DNA of 64,000 nucleotides from Flavobacteriales bacterium UBA5081 (GCA_002415785.1 DIAJ01000026.1:1-64000); one strand, 5' to 3'; shown: positions 1 to 13,100, counted from the stretch's first letter. Notes: generated from the letters alone by a model not told the origin. Numbers and translations are program-made.

Positions 1-3000
1 ATTCACTGTAGCAACTCCACTTGCATCAAGGTAAGTTTCAATAGCCCAAACGCTACCTCCACCACCAAGGTAGTTATGTAAGATATTGTAATATCCTCCA
101 TTTCCTTGTGGAATTAAGAAGTCGATTGAGATACTCCACTTACCGCTTGTGTATGTGTCTAAGTTTGCAATTACATCAGAGTAACCTGAAGGTCCTGAAT
201 CGTGAATTTTCAATGAATTTGAACCTGAGCTTGCATAATCATTGCTAACTTCTGCATCTCCTGGAGCATTATCCCATCCTTCAATTAAGATCGATTGCTG
301 AGCAACCGGTCCTAAAACGTAGTTGTCAAAGCTTTCACAAGAATCTCTTAATCCAAATTCAAATGAATCAGCCCAAAGGGAAGTATCACCTCTAGCACAA
401 ATTTCACGAACATAAATTTCATAGCATAAGTTTGGAGTTAAACCTCCTAAAATTACACTATCTCCACTTATCGTAGATGCTGTACCTGAACCTTGAGGGT
501 CTCCACAATTAACAATTTCGATTTCATAGTCGCCTGCGCTAATGTTTCCATCCCAGGTAACAGTAACTGAATCAATACTGCTATTGTAGTAGGTAAAGTT
601 CAACGGTCTTGGACAAGATGGAGGATCAAACTCATCTGCTCCGATATCTACTGTGGTAGAACCAAGCATTGGACGAGAGTCACCATCAATGTCTTCCGTA
701 ATTCCAAGTGTTGCATCAGCTTGTCCATCTACAAATGAACCTAAAATATGTAAATCTGTATTCGATACAAACTGTGGATTACCTTCTAATGAAGCCGTAT
801 TAAAGCTAGGCTGAACAGACTGATAACCTGCTAAAGTAGCATAACCTACTCCATCAATATTAATTAATACCGGACCATTTGAATTATACACATTATAATC
901 CAGTTTAATAAATATAGTATCAGGCTCACTCGTCTCTAATGCTTCCGTATTCACTGAGCTTAATATGTTATTTCTAACATCATACTCACTTATAGGCGCG
1001 GAAGTACTTGCATTAATTTGCAATGCCGGAGTTACTGTTCCCTCAACATGTATTGAATTATGCCAAATATCTGCACGGTCAACATAATATAGATATAATC
1101 CATAATCCGACTCAGAGTAAATCATGTTATTTACAAACTGAGCTCTACGGGTAGATGCTGCATAGTTGCCTGTACCGGAACTTACGTAAACTCCATAGTC
1201 GCCCGCCCAGACATAGTTAGCATCAACTCTTGGATTGTATGAATTTATCATATAAATACCATCTGCATTAGTGTTTGCTCTACTCAACATATTGATTGAG
1301 TTACCAACTACTTCTAATGAATCTTGGTAATACGTATATATTCCATAATAATAAGCAGAATCAATCTCATTGTTTAAAATTTGATTATAAGTATTCAAAT
1401 TTCCAGTTGAGCCATAGATTCGAATAGCATAATAACCTCCAATAATGCGGTTATTTTGAACAACATTATAATTCGCATCAACACCAGTTGAATTTGATGT
1501 TGTACTTGATGAAAAGCTAATATTATAAATCGCCGAAGAAGTCGAATTTACATCAACTCTTGTAACGCAATTTGAAAGGGTATCATATCGCGAACCATTC
1601 GAAAAGATTACTGCATCACCTGAAGTACTAGTTTGCTCAATAGTCATGTTCATTACCTTAACATGCTGTACATCGTCAAAAGTTAAAGATGCATATTGAG
1701 ATCCTTGCGAAATGATAGTTTGAGATGAATCACCACCGTCAATTACTAAGTAATTTGAAGAACTCGCACCCGGTATATTACTGATGTATAAATCATCAGT
1801 ATAAGTACCTGCTGCAACATTCACAGTGGTTGGTCCACAGATTCCATAATTACTCAAGTCTTGCGTAAGCGCATCAAAAGATGTATAGTTTGTTAAAGAC
1901 GCAGCTTGAGAAGGATCTAAGGTATAAGTTCCTACAAAACCTGCTCTTAAGCCATTTAGCTCTAACATATCATCAGATGGCTTTTCATCTGCTGATCCGT
2001 TTGGCAAGCCAGTGTAGAATTTAACGTTATAAATCTGAGATGCTGAAATATTTAATGTCGGTAAGGTAACATTCTCTGTTGTTCCACTACCAATAAAACC
2101 AATGTATTTCATAGAGTCTACAACTCCATTTACATCCCAATAAATATTTACAGAATCAATATCCGTTGTTCCTCCATTGAAAACCTCAATAACAGGGTTA
2201 ATCGCACCTGCACAAAGTCCTGCACTTGGTGAAACAACTCTCGATACTCCGGCATTTAAGTTAGGCACACTATCTAAAATGATATCGTCTAGCGACATAT
2301 CACTTTCAAATCCACTTCCTCTAACTCCTACAAACTTCAATCGTACTGAGCTATTATTATATCCACTCAAGAAAGTAGAATAAGTAACCCAAGGATCACT
2401 ACCGGCAGTTTGTTGCTGCCCACTAATTGTCGTCACCGGAGTTAAGGTACCACCTGATTCAACATAAACTTCTAAGTCACCCATCTGAGAACCGTACATG
2501 TGGTAAGCAAAACTCAACTCCACAGTAGTAAATCGATTATCAATAAACACTGGCGCAGAAGATAGTGTATCACTATCTCCTAAACTTCCACCGGAAGTCT
2601 CAAGATACATATACATTCCGCCTGATACACCAAAAGTAGTGTTGTCATAGAACGGTCCGGTATTCAGTGAATTTTCATTCGCTCCGGATGAATTTTCAGA
2701 CTCCCATCTTGGAGCAGTACCACCGGCAGTGGTTGTCCATCCATTTGGGAATGGGTTATTTGTAATTCCAGCAGGGAAGCTTTCGAAATCTTCTTCAAAT
2801 GGAATTCCAATTGCCGTATTAAAGGTAAATGGTCCCATCCAAATGGAAGTATCTCCGGGCCCACAAATTGATCTTACATAGTAATCGTAAGTTGTACTTG
2901 ACGCTAAACCACCTAAAGTAAATGGATTCTGAGTTGTAATAACAGAATCTCCACTACCAATCGAATAGCCGGTTGTGCCAAATTCAATTTGCCATTCCGT

Positions 3001-6000
3001 TGCAGAACCATTTTCAGTCCAGTCTAAATCAGCAGTAGATAAAGTTGCATTAGAAGCACCTAAATCAGTTGGTGCAGGACAAGTTACACAAGTATTAATT
3101 TCTAATTGATCTATTGCAATGTCACCAGTGAAGGTCGAACCAATCGTATATTCAAGTTGCAAATAAATCTGCTGACCAACATAACTGTCTAAACGAACCC
3201 CTACATTAACATACGGATCAGTTTCGGCTTGCTGAATTTCTCCACTTGTTGAGAAAATTGTAGTAAACGGCCCTGTTGGAGATGTAGAAACATTAACGTT
3301 AAATGTTCCAATAGTAGCTCCATAAGCATGCAACCAGAATGACAGTTCAGCAGAATCTTGTGCTGTACTTAAATCAATCATTGGTGAAACAATACGTGCT
3401 GTTTGTCCATAATTACCCGATGTTTCTACATAAGCATAATTTGAACCACTGTGAGCACCGGAAGGACCGGTATTTAATGACCCTGTTCCTCCCGTTCTTG
3501 AATTCCAGTCACCTGCAGTAGCTCCTGTACCAATGTCTCCTGTCCAAGTACTTAAGTCATCGAACTCTTCCGCAAAAGCAGCAGAAGGGAAACCTGTAAT
3601 ACAATTCACCCCTCTTGGAGGAGCAATTGAAGTACTAAAGCTAAATGGTCCTACCCAAGCAGATGTATCTCCCGGTCCACAGATAGAACGAACATAGAAT
3701 TCATAAGGTGTAGAAGAATTTAATCCACTTACCACAACTGGTTTAGTTGCAGTAAAAATGGTATCTCCATTACCTAAAGTATATCCTGCATTTCCAAAAT
3801 CAACTTGCCACTGACTAGCTGATCCATTCTCTGTCCAATCAAGACTTGCAGAACTAGCTGTTACATTACTAGTATCCAAGTTAGATGGCGGAGGACAAGT
3901 TATACAAGTGTTAATTTCTAATTTGTCAATTGCAATGTCACTTGTTAATCCATTACCAATAATATATTCAAACTCTACATAAATTTGTTGACCAATATAG
4001 CTATCCAAACGAACCCCAACATTAATAAAGGGGTCAGTTTCAGCCTGCTGCAATTGACCACTTGTGGTAAACACAGTTGTAAACGGACCAGTTGGTGAGT
4101 TAGCTACATTAACATTCAATGTTCCAATGTCTGCACCATAAGCATGAATCCAAAATGACATTTCTGCGGAATCCCGAGCAGCGCTTAAATCAATCATCGG
4201 CGATATAATGCTTGCAGTTTGTCCATAATTACCCGATGTTTCTACATAAGCATAATTAGTTCCACTGTGAGCACCCGAAGGGCCTGTATTAACCGATCCT
4301 GTTCCACCTGAATTTGAATTCCAGTCTCCTATAGTTGCACCTGTACCAATATCTCCTGTCCAAGCGCTTAAGTCGTCAAACTCATCGTCAAACATAGGGA
4401 AGCTAACACCGGTAATACAGTTTACTCCTGTAGGACCTGCAATTGGCGTACTGAAAGAATAAGGTCCTGCCCAGATAGAGGTATCACCTCTTGAACAAGC
4501 TTCTCTTATATAGATTTCATAACAGCTACTTGAAGTCAAGCCTGTAATTAAAATACTATCAGAAGTTGTAGTATCTACTGAACCACTACCTTGTGGAGCT
4601 CCACAGGAAACAATTTCATATTCTACTACACTTCCTAAAGTATTAGGTGTAAAGTAGGCAATTGCTGAACTTCCTTTAATAGAGTCCACTACAAAGCTAG
4701 CAACAGGTGGACATGTTGGTGGATTGAATTCATCCGCTCCCATATCAACTGTAGAAGATCCCGGCATTGGTCGAGTATCTCCTTCAATATCGACTGTTAC
4801 TCCTACCGTATTATCACCATTGTCATTTACAAATGCACCAATAATGCGCATATCCTGATTTGAAAGAAACTGAGGATCCCCTTCTATAGAACTAATATTT
4901 AAAGAGGTGTTAGCTGCTTGATAAGCAGGCAAATCTGCATAAGCAGTTCCATCCATATCAAATAAATTAGTACCATTAGCTGAATAATAATCGTTAAAGT
5001 CAAGTTTATCGAAAATCGTATCCGGCTCATTTGTTCTTAAGGCTTCTGAGTTTTCTGATTTAAAAATATTGTTTCTTAAATCATACTGGCTAATAGGCCC
5101 GGAAGATGTAGCGTACAATTGAACAGCAGGAGAAGTTCCTTCTACACTAATCGAATTATGGAACATATCTACTTGGTCAACATAGTAAAGATACAATCCT
5201 AAATCACCTGATGAGTAAATCATATTGTTGATAATCTCAGTTCTTCTACTAACAGGCACATAACTACCTGTTCCTGTACTTATATATGCACCAAAATCGT
5301 CTGCCCAAATATAGTTTCCAACTAGCTTAGGGTTATAGGTATTCAAACTGTATACTCCATCGGCATTAATATTTGCTCTACTCAACATATTTATGCTGTT
5401 ATCAACAATTTCAATTGAATCCTGATAATATGCATAAATTCCATAGTAATATGCAGAATCAATTTCATTATTTAAAAACTGATTGTAAGTATTCAAATTC
5501 GTTGTTGAACCATAAATTCGAATGGCGTAATACCCTCCAATAATGCGGTTGTTTTGAACTACATTATAATTGGCATCAACACCGGTTGAATTTGAAGTTG
5601 TACTTGAAGAAAAGCTAATGTTGTAAAAAACAGAAGATGTAGAGTTAGCGTCAACTCTTGTTACACAACTTGATAAAGTATCATACTCTGAACCATTTGA
5701 AAAGATAACAGCATCTCCGGATGTTCCGCTTTGCTCCAAAGTCATGTTTTTAACATGTACGTTTGGCGAACCGTTAAAGGTTAAAGTTGCATACTGAGCA
5801 CTTTGAGACAAGATTGTTTGAGAAGAATCTCCTCCATCAATTGTCAAGTGATTAGCAGCATTTAATCCCGGAACATTATCTAAATAGATTGCTTCGTTAT
5901 AGGTTCCATTAGCTACATTAATTGTAGTAGGACCACAAACTCCAAAGGTATTTAAGGCATAGTTCATATCCGCTATGCTGTTAAAATTGGCCCCACCTGT

Positions 6001-6924
6001 TGGGTTAGCAGGGTTCACTGTATAAACACCATTTAATGCAGGCCCAACCATAACAGTTGTCGTATCATTATAATTAACAGTATCTGCAACCCCATTAGGA
6101 TTAGAAGTGTAAACTTTCACTTCTGATAAACCCGATGGAAAGTTGTAACTACCTAATGTGACTTGTGCTGTGTTTGGATTACTACCATTAACGGTGTCCA
6201 ATAAGCCAATATATTGAAATGTAGGTTGAGCAACTCCGTCAACCTCCCAATGAACATCAACTGAATCTATTTGATTTTGGCCAAAATTCCCAATAGTTGC
6301 TACAATATTTTGACTACCTGCACAAAACACATTTGGAGAATCTACTGAAAGTACCGCAGCATTCTCTCCTCCTTGAACTGGTGGAATGTAATACAATTCG
6401 ACCCGTGCAAGAGCGGCAGCTGTTTCTTCACTAACAGCAGTAGCAGCTCCATTAAATAATGAACCTTGATAGATTAAACGGGTTAATGTAACAGGGTTTC
6501 CTAAAATACTACTATTAAACGGACCTGTAGGAGTAGCATAAGAATTATTCATTGTAGCACTATTCCCTCTTGCACCTAAAACACCTATTATATCTCCCTG
6601 ATTAACAAATATATTAGTAGGAACAATATTTGTTCCAGAAACACCATTAATAAACGCTAGATTAGTAAAACCTGTAGCAGTACCAGGAAAAGCGGGTGGT
6701 GTAGTATTAAACTTTACCAACTGGATATACTGATCATCTGTCCCAACGTCTGTTGGCACTTTTAGACCTGATATAATAAAGTCAGTAGGTGCTGTAAACC
6801 AGTATCCACGAGTTTGTGTAGCTGAATATGTACTACCATATCCCGGTAGTGGCATCATAGTTTGCGAAAAGCCATTTATGACGAAGAACATCATAAAAAG
6901 CCACAATAAGTTAAACTTTCTCAT
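1..6924 (-). CDS. Giant secreted multidomain adhesin-like protein, C-terminus beyond the window
   Basis: Open reading frame of 2308 codons without a stop, running off the left edge, so the C-terminus (probably with a T9SS sorting domain, as in its neighbours) is not seen. It starts with ATG at 6924 and a clear signal peptide (MRKFNLLWLFMMFFVINGFSQ, split here as MRKFNLLWLF and MMFFVINGFSQ). Approximate order: beta-rich N-terminal domain (22-180); CARDB-like domain (185-290); right-handed beta-helix of short N/I/Y-rich repeats (295-735); three fibronectin III/MAM-like pairs (740-1550), where modules open with 'GVNCITG' or 'EDFESF' and end in 'AIDxLEI'; second CARDB-like domain (1555-1655); second beta-helix (1660-2100); FnIII-like (2103-2195); and the start of a LamG-like domain. 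Large parts are internal duplications. It is probably surface-bound or secreted and may bind glycans or proteins; no enzyme motif was seen. Confidence 0.85.
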   Translation of the reverse strand, partial: MRKFNLLWLFMMFFVINGFSQTMMPLPGYGSTYSATQTRGYWFTAPTDFIISGLKVPTDVGTDDQYIQLVKFNTTPPAFPGTATGFTNLAFINGVSGTNIVPTNIFVNQGDIIGVLGARGNSATMNNSYATPTGPFNSSILGNPVTLTRLIYQGSLFNGAATAVSEETAAALARVELYYIPPVQGGENAAVLSVDSPNVFCAGSQNIVATIGNFGQNQIDSVDVHWEVDGVAQPTFQYIGLLDTVNGSNPNTAQVTLGSYNFPSGLSEVKVYTSNPNGVADTVNYNDTTTVMVGPALNGVYTVNPANPTGGANFNSIADMNYALNTFGVCGPTTINVANGTYNEAIYLDNVPGLNAANHLTIDGGDSSQTILSQSAQYATLTFNGSPNVHVKNMTLEQSGTSGDAVIFSNGSEYDTLSSCVTRVDANSTSSVFYNISFSSSTTSNSTGVDANYNVVQNNRIIGGYYAIRIYGSTTNLNTYNQFLNNEIDSAYYYGIYAYYQDSIEIVDNSINMLSRANINADGVYSLNTYNPKLVGNYIWADDFGAYISTGTGSYVPVSRRTEIINNMIYSSGDLGLYLYYVDQVDMFHNSISVEGTSPAVQLYATSSGPISQYDLRNNIFKSENSEALRTNEPDTIFDKLDFNDYYSANGTNLFDMDGTAYADLPAYQAANTSLNISSIEGDPQFLSNQDMRIIGAFVNDNGDNTVGVTVDIEGDTRPMPGSSTVDMGADEFNPPTCPPVASFVVDSIKGSSAIAYFTPNTLGSVVEYEIVSCGAPQGSGSVDTTTSDSILITGLTSSSCYEIYIREACSRGDTSIWAGPYSFSTPIAGPTGVNCITGVSFPMFDDEFDDLSAWTGDIGTGATIGDWNSNSGGTGSVNTGPSGAHSGTNYAYVETSGNYGQTASIISPMIDLSAARDSAEMSFWIHAYGADIGTLNVNVANSPTGPFTTVFTTSGQLQQAETDPFINVGVRLDSYIGQQIYVEFEYIIGNGLTSDIAIDKLEINTCITCPPPSNLDTSNVTASSASLDWTENGSASQWQVDFGNAGYTLGNGDTIFTATKPVVVSGLNSSTPYEFYVRSICGPGDTSAWVGPFSFSTSIAPPRGVNCITGFPSAAFAEEFDDLSTWTGDIGTGATAGDWNSRTGGTGSLNTGPSGAHSGSNYAYVETSGNYGQTARIVSPMIDLSTAQDSAELSFWLHAYGATIGTFNVNVSTSPTGPFTTIFSTSGEIQQAETDPYVNVGVRLDSYVGQQIYLQLEYTIGSTFTGDIAIDQLEINTCVTCPAPTDLGASNATLSTADLDWTENGSATEWQIEFGTTGYSIGSGDSVITTQNPFTLGGLASSTTYDYYVRSICGPGDTSIWMGPFTFNTAIGIPFEEDFESFPAGITNNPFPNGWTTTAGGTAPRWESENSSGANENSLNTGPFYDNTTFGVSGGMYMYLETSGGSLGDSDTLSSAPVFIDNRFTTVELSFAYHMYGSQMGDLEVYVESGGTLTPVTTISGQQQTAGSDPWVTYSTFLSGYNNSSVRLKFVGVRGSGFESDMSLDDIILDSVPNLNAGVSRVVSPSAGLCAGAINPVIEVFNGGTTDIDSVNIYWDVNGVVDSMKYIGFIGSGTTENVTLPTLNISASQIYNVKFYTGLPNGSADEKPSDDMLELNGLRAGFVGTYTLDPSQAASLTNYTSFDALTQDLSNYGICGPTTVNVAAGTYTDDLYISNIPGASSSNYLVIDGGDSSQTIISQGSQYASLTFDDVQHVKVMNMTIEQTSTSGDAVIFSNGSRYDTLSNCVTRVDVNSTSSAIYNISFSSSTTSNSTGVDANYNVVQNNRIIGGYYAIRIYGSTGNLNTYNQILNNEIDSAYYYGIYTYYQDSLEVVGNSINMLSRANTNADGIYMINSYNPRVDANYVWAGDYGVYVSSGTGNYAASTRRAQFVNNMIYSESDYGLYLYYVDRADIWHNSIHVEGTVTPALQINASTSAPISEYDVRNNILSSVNTEALETSEPDTIFIKLDYNVYNSNGPVLINIDGVGYATLAGYQSVQPSFNTASLEGNPQFVSNTDLHILGSFVDGQADATLGITEDIDGDSRPMLGSTTVDIGADEFDPPSCPRPLNFTYYNSSIDSVTVTWDGNISAGDYEIEIVNCGDPQGSGTASTISGDSVILGGLTPNLCYEIYVREICARGDTSLWADSFEFGLRDSCESFDNYVLGPVAQQSILIEGWDNAPGDAEVSNDYASSGSNSLKIHDSGPSGYSDVIANLDTYTSGKWSISIDFLIPQGNGGYYNILHNYLGGGGSVWAIETYLDASGVATVN

Positions 6925-7068
6925 AATTAATAATTTAATCGGTTAAACATAGTTTTAAGTGCCTAAATATACGAATTTGTTCGTTTTATTAACATAAATT
7001 TTATTGATATAAGTAAATTTTCCTTAAAAATTTAATATTACCTTAACAATAAGCTCAAAAGATAATGT
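6925..7068. other. AT-rich intergenic leader of the giant gene
   Basis: 144 bases between the start at 6924 and the terminator of the upstream gene. It is very AT-rich. On the minus strand there is a partial promoter-like TATATTTAG near 6965-6973, but no convincing TTG element, so I do not call a promoter. Confidence 0.4.
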
Positions 7069-7099
7069 AAAAAAAAGGGAGCATGCGTTACATGCCCCC
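7069..7099 (-). terminator. Rho-independent terminator of the 2023-residue protein gene
   Basis: Read on the minus strand, a hairpin with arms at 7091-7099 and 7077-7085 (core GCATG/CATGC, one A:C mismatch, loop 7086-7090) is followed directly by eight T (7069-7076). It lies 25 bases after the stop at 7125. Confidence 0.8.
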
Positions 7100-7124
7100 T
7101 AACTGCTTAACTAATTAAAAAAGA

Positions 7125-10100
7125 TTACTTAATTATCAATTTTTCAGTTTTGCTTTCTTCTCCACTTTGGATGTTAAGGAAATAAACTCCTTTTGCCAAA
7201 TTTTCAAAGTCGTAGTCTTTAATAATAGACTCGTTTACATTCAATTCTTCACGGTAAATTTCTCTACCTTGAATGTCTTGCAGCTTCAGCTGGAATTTTT
7301 GGCTTCCTTCAACATTCATTTGTAACTTAAACAAACCATTAGATGGATTAGGATAAATTCCAAAATCTGCTTTGGATAATGGTGTTTTATTATCTAGACC
7401 AATAATAACATTATCTGTCATAGATACATCATCAATAGCCACATCTCCTTCATAAGTTCCTCCACTAATTACTCTAAAGCGAACTGAAGTGTAATCAATT
7501 GTCGAAGTAGCTAAATGGTTTAAGTTCACCTTACGAACTCTAAAAGTGTCAGCATTTGCAGTTTGTTGCTGACCAACTAATGAGTCAACAGTAACCCAAA
7601 AACCTGCTGAGTCAACATCTACATACATCACATCGATGTTTGAACCATACATGTGATACCAATATTCTAAAGTAAGCACAGTAGATGCAGATGACAAGTC
7701 GTAACAAGTAGAAGTTAAAGTTGCTACATCACCTACTAAACCGGAACTTGCTTCGGTATACATATAGATTCCCGTTGAAGTTCTAGTTGTATTGTCTGCA
7801 TCAGGACCTGTACCTGTAGAGCCTGTCGCACCGGCATTAGACTGCCAAGCAAATCCATTTCCTTCATTAGTTTCAAACCAATTGTTAGCAAAGGTTGGCC
7901 CGGTACTTCCTGTTGGTACATTTTCAAAATCCATTGTATCCGGAATACTAGCACTATTATTTGCCAAGTTGTTAAAACGGAAACCAATAATAGAATCATT
8001 GCTATTGTCGGCATCAATACCATAGTTTGTCCAAGCATCAATACTACTCAGTTGTCCGGCAGCTGGAATTGCTCCCAAAGTTGAGAAAGTATGAACATAA
8101 GTTTCTAATGGATTAATTACCGGAAGAGGATCTGTAGTTATAGCACCATTATTAATGCTATAGCTAACAGTTGCTCCGGATGTTGGAGAAGTACCATAGT
8201 TTTTCACTTCTACTCTAACAGAATCTGAAGTAGCAGAATAACAACGATCTGTTGGACTAACAATAGCACTTACACCAATATCATCAGAAGGTGCATCCAT
8301 AATAGTAATATCATCAAATGCAAAACCATCGTAAGAATTAACACTTCCGTCAGATTCAAAAACAATTCTCAACCTTACATTCGGTTCTCCTGCTAAGCTA
8401 TCTAAAGCATGTGAAGCGGTTACCCAAGTTCCCGAAGATCCTGCCCAACCTTCTTGTGATGGTTGTAAAGTTCCCATGCCCCAGATTGGACTAACATTAT
8501 ACCAATTATTTGGATCAAGATAGTTTCCAATTTGGAACCATGTAACTCCTCCATCTTTTGATGCCTGAAGTGCAGCACCATCATAATTGCCTTCACTTGC
8601 ATACCAAATATCCATATGAATCTCCGGTAAAACTAGATTCGTGAAATCATAACAAGGAGAAAGCACATAAGACTCTTCATTGTTATTATAATAGGTAGTT
8701 AAATTTGTCATCCAAGCTTTTGTGCCACTTGAAGCAGAATTGATTATCATGCCTTGAGGTGTACCATACTCCCAAGAAACAGAGCTTCCTCCCGTTGTCC
8801 ATCCTCCTGCATTAGATTCAAAATCCTCAGTATGTGGATATGAACTAATAACCGGAATATTTACAACCTCTTCTTCAGTAGTATCGTTCAATGCATTATT
8901 ATCAGCAGAAACAGCTGAAGTATAAGCAGCTAAATCATAGTACCCACTTGCAGAAAAGTTTGCAAGAGTTTGGAATGTATGATCATAAAAACCACCTGCA
9001 TTTAGCGTTGCTGAAACAGTCTCCGTAACTGGAGTTCCACCGTTTAAGGTATAACTAACATCAAAGTTACTCACCGACTGAGTTCCCATATTAAGCACTC
9101 GAACTTTCACAGTATCGATGCCTAATCCACAAACTCCACCTTGTGGGGCTAAAATTTGAGAAACCCCAATGTCTGTTCCTTCTACAGTATCAATAGCTAC
9201 ATCATCCAGAGCTATATTTCCTGTTAGCAAGCCACCATTGTATCCTCTAAACTTAACAGTAAGCTGCTTTCCTGAAAAGCCAACTAAAAGTATAGAGTCT
9301 TTATACCATGGATCAGATTGTGCAGTTTGTTGTTGTCCAATGATTGTTTGAACAACGGTTTCCACTCCATTAGTGTCCACAATTACTTCCATTCTATCAA
9401 TGGTTGACCCATAGAAGAAATACCAATAAGATAGCTTAACAGCCGGCTTATCAATATAAACCTGTGGAGTAACTAAGTCTGCAGTAGCCCCTGTTATTCC
9501 AAACATCGTCATATAAGTGTAAATACCTAATGGCGTTCCTTGAGTATGATCATTCAAAGGCCCTGTTCCAAAAGTACCATATTGTGTCATTCCACTATTC
9601 GTTCTCCACAATGGATCTGTAGTAGTAGAAGACGACCAACCTCTTGGCCAAGGATTTCCGGTAATATTCGGCCCGAAAGTATCAAAAGTTTCTAAGTAAG
9701 GCAAACCATAAGTCGTTCTAAACTTAATCGGTCCGTACCATCCACTTGTATCACCATTTCCACAAATTGAACGAACATAATACTCGTAATCTGTACCTTG
9801 AGTTAGTCCACTTAATGTATATGGGTTTGTAGTAACCACTTGTCGATTTCCTTGTGATAAATCAAAAGATGGAGCACCAAAAGCGATCTCCCATTCAGTG
9901 GCAGTACCGTTTTCTCTCCATGCCAAATCAACTGTTGTTAAAGTAGCATTAGTATTTCTAAGACTATCTGGAGTTGTACAAGTTCCACAAGCACTCACTT
10001 CAACTAAGTCAATCGCTAAATCGCCATATAAACTAGTCCCAATGGTGTAAGCAAACTCTATGTAAATTCTCTGTCCAACTAAAGAGTCTAATCGAATTCC

Positions 10101-13100
10101 TACATTATAGTAGGGCTCAGTAGCGCTAGACTGAATTTGACCAAACTCACCTCTCCAGCCGTTCAACTCAGTAAAAGGCCCATTTGGAGATGTAGAGTAG
10201 CTCACTTCTAACTCACCTAAAGTGGAGCCATAAGCATGAACCCAAAAGCTCAACTCTGCGGAATCAGTTACTTTAGTTAAATCAATCATTGGAGAAACCA
10301 TAGCCGTTCTGACACCATAGCTTCCGCTTGTTTCAACATAAATATAATTACTTCCACTATGTGGTCCTGAAGGTCCTGTAGTTCCGGTTGGTGTTCCAAA
10401 GTTGTACACATTCCAGAAGCCGATATTGGTTCCATTATTAATGTTTCCGGTCCATCCATTTAATACAGGCTCGTCAAACTCTTCTGTAAAAATTGTAATC
10501 GCATTATTGGTAATACAATTTACGCCTCTTGTAGTGTCAAAAAGTGTTGAAAATGAATAAGGTCCTCTCCAAAAAGATGTATCACCACGACTACAAGCCT
10601 CTCTGATGTATACATCATAACATTTAGCTGCTGTTAATCCATTTGCAATAACACTATCTCCACTTGTTGTAAAGATTGCTCCTCCACCAATTGAGGCTCC
10701 ACAATCAACTAACTGTACTTCAACAACATTCCCAACAACCAAAGGACTAAAATAAATAGTAGCCAAGTTTATTCCTACGTCAGCAATAAAAACACTATCC
10801 ACCGGAGGACAAGTTGGTGGATCAAATTCATCAGCTCCAATATCCACACTTAGTCCATTAGGGCTAGGACGAAGATCTCCATCAATATCAACTGTAATCG
10901 GATTATTTATAGTTGGTACTGCTGCATCACCTGCATCATTTACTAAACTGCTAAAAGAATGCAAATCCGTAGGAGAATAAAATCCGGGATCGCCTTCAAC
11001 AGAATTGGAGTTTAATGCAGAGTTTGCTGTTTGATAAGCCAATAAATCTGCATAGGTAGTTCCATCAATGTATAATAAACTCGAATAATTAGTTGAATTA
11101 TACAAGTTATAATCCATTTTAATAAAGATACTATCCGGTTCATACATCATTAGCGCATAATATGCTTCTGAATTAAAGATATTGTTACGCATATCATACC
11201 CCCCTATTGGCACAGCAGTTCCACCTGTAATATACAATGCAGGTTCACTTGCGTCATTAGCGCTAAATGTATTGTAAAAAATATCTAAAGAATCTACATA
11301 ACCCAAATAAACAGGATCGCTATTTACTGAAGTAATCATGTTATTTACAATAGCATTTCTTCTTTGGTGAGTAGCATAGGTGCTGTAGTTGTACCAATAA
11401 AACCCATAGTCTTCTGCATCAATATTATTTGCAGAAACTTCAATATTATTAGAATAGTAAATATAAAGACCATCTGCATATTGATTTGATCGATTTGTCA
11501 TGTCAATATTGTTTCCAATAATATCAACTGAGTCTATATAGTAATTATACATTCCATAATAATAGACAGAATCCATCTCATTATTTAGAATTCTATTTCC
11601 ACGAGTAAGTTGTGCTGAAGATCCATACATTCTAATACCATAGTAACCTCCTACAATTCTTGTATTTTGAACTGTATTATAGTGTGTATTGGCAACTGTG
11701 AAGTTAGCTGTAGGGCTTCCTGAAAACGAAATATTATATATTGCAGAGGAAGTAGAATTAACATCAACTCGAGAAACACAATTACTTACTTCATTATAAT
11801 CAGCTTCATAAAATAGAATTGCATCACCGCTAGTGCCTGTATGTTCAACAGTAAGATTTCTAACCGTTACATAATCCACATTATCAAAAGTTAATGTAGC
11901 AAATGCATAGCTTCCATTTTGTGTAATTATGGTTTGAGAAGAATCTCCCCCATCAATAGTTAGTGTGTTTGTAGCACTTAAGCCAATAATATTTGACAAG
12001 TTAAGCGCTGCATTGTACACACCGGGTGCAATATTAACGGTAGTAGGTGAGCAAACTCCCGATAAGTTCAATGCAGTAACCATACTTTGGATAGATGTAA
12101 AATTTGTAGTTGAAGCAGCTTGTCCCGGATCAACTGTATAGGTGCCACCTAAAGCCGGCCCTCCAACTTGCATTTTTAATGTATCATTAAATTCTACAGT
12201 GTCTGTTTGATTATTCGGATTAGCTGCCCAAAATTTTAAATCGTAAGGAGGTGTTCCGGCAAACATGTGCTTACCTAAGTAAATACTATCTGAAGCTCCA
12301 GGCGCAATTGCGCCGTTAAAACTAAAAGGAGCTTGTAAAACGCCGTCAATTGACCAGTTAATGTCTGCTGAACCAATCACATTAAAGCCCCAGTTCTTAA
12401 GCTCTACGGTAATATCTGCGGAATCACCTAAACAATAAGAAGGGATATGTGCATTAATTATTCCTGCATCATTGTACTGATCATCAAAATGCTTGAATAA
12501 AATATCTTCATAATATCCCAACTCAGTACAACCATTGGAGCAAGCAGCGTAAAAATCAACACCGGCTAAGACCTTTTGACCAATTGTACTAAATGTTTGA
12601 TAAGTAAAAGGATGAGATGCTACCCATACGCCATCATAAAAAAAGTCTTGCATATCCCTATCCAGGTCAATTACATAATGTACATCTACCCACTCATCGG
12701 CAACAAATGGAATTTGATAAGTTACACCACCTGCTTGATAGGTAGAGTTGGCTCTATCCGGCCCTAAGTAAACTTCATGAGCCCACTCTAAACCTGTATT
12801 GGTCGCATCAATCTCATGTTGAAAATTCCAATAGGTTCCGGCTTGACCGTTAAAACCATCATTAGAAGGCACTAATACTTTAAATGTAAAAAGATACCTA
12901 CCCCTGGTAGAATCTCCCAAATCTAAAATGACATCTGAGAGGGCTACGTTAGCTCCAGTTGGCATACCATCCCATATTTTCATTGAACTTGATCCGCTAA
13001 AAGCAGAATCCGTTGACACCAGTGTGCTGGTGACTGCATTTCCCCAGCCATTCCACAACGGACTCTGTGGCTCGAGAATCGAATCGGTAACATGACTTTC

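Noticed and set aside
7736..8041. Overlapping reading frames inside the giant genes on both strands
   Set aside because: They are shadows in other frames of long genes with clear signal peptides and domains.
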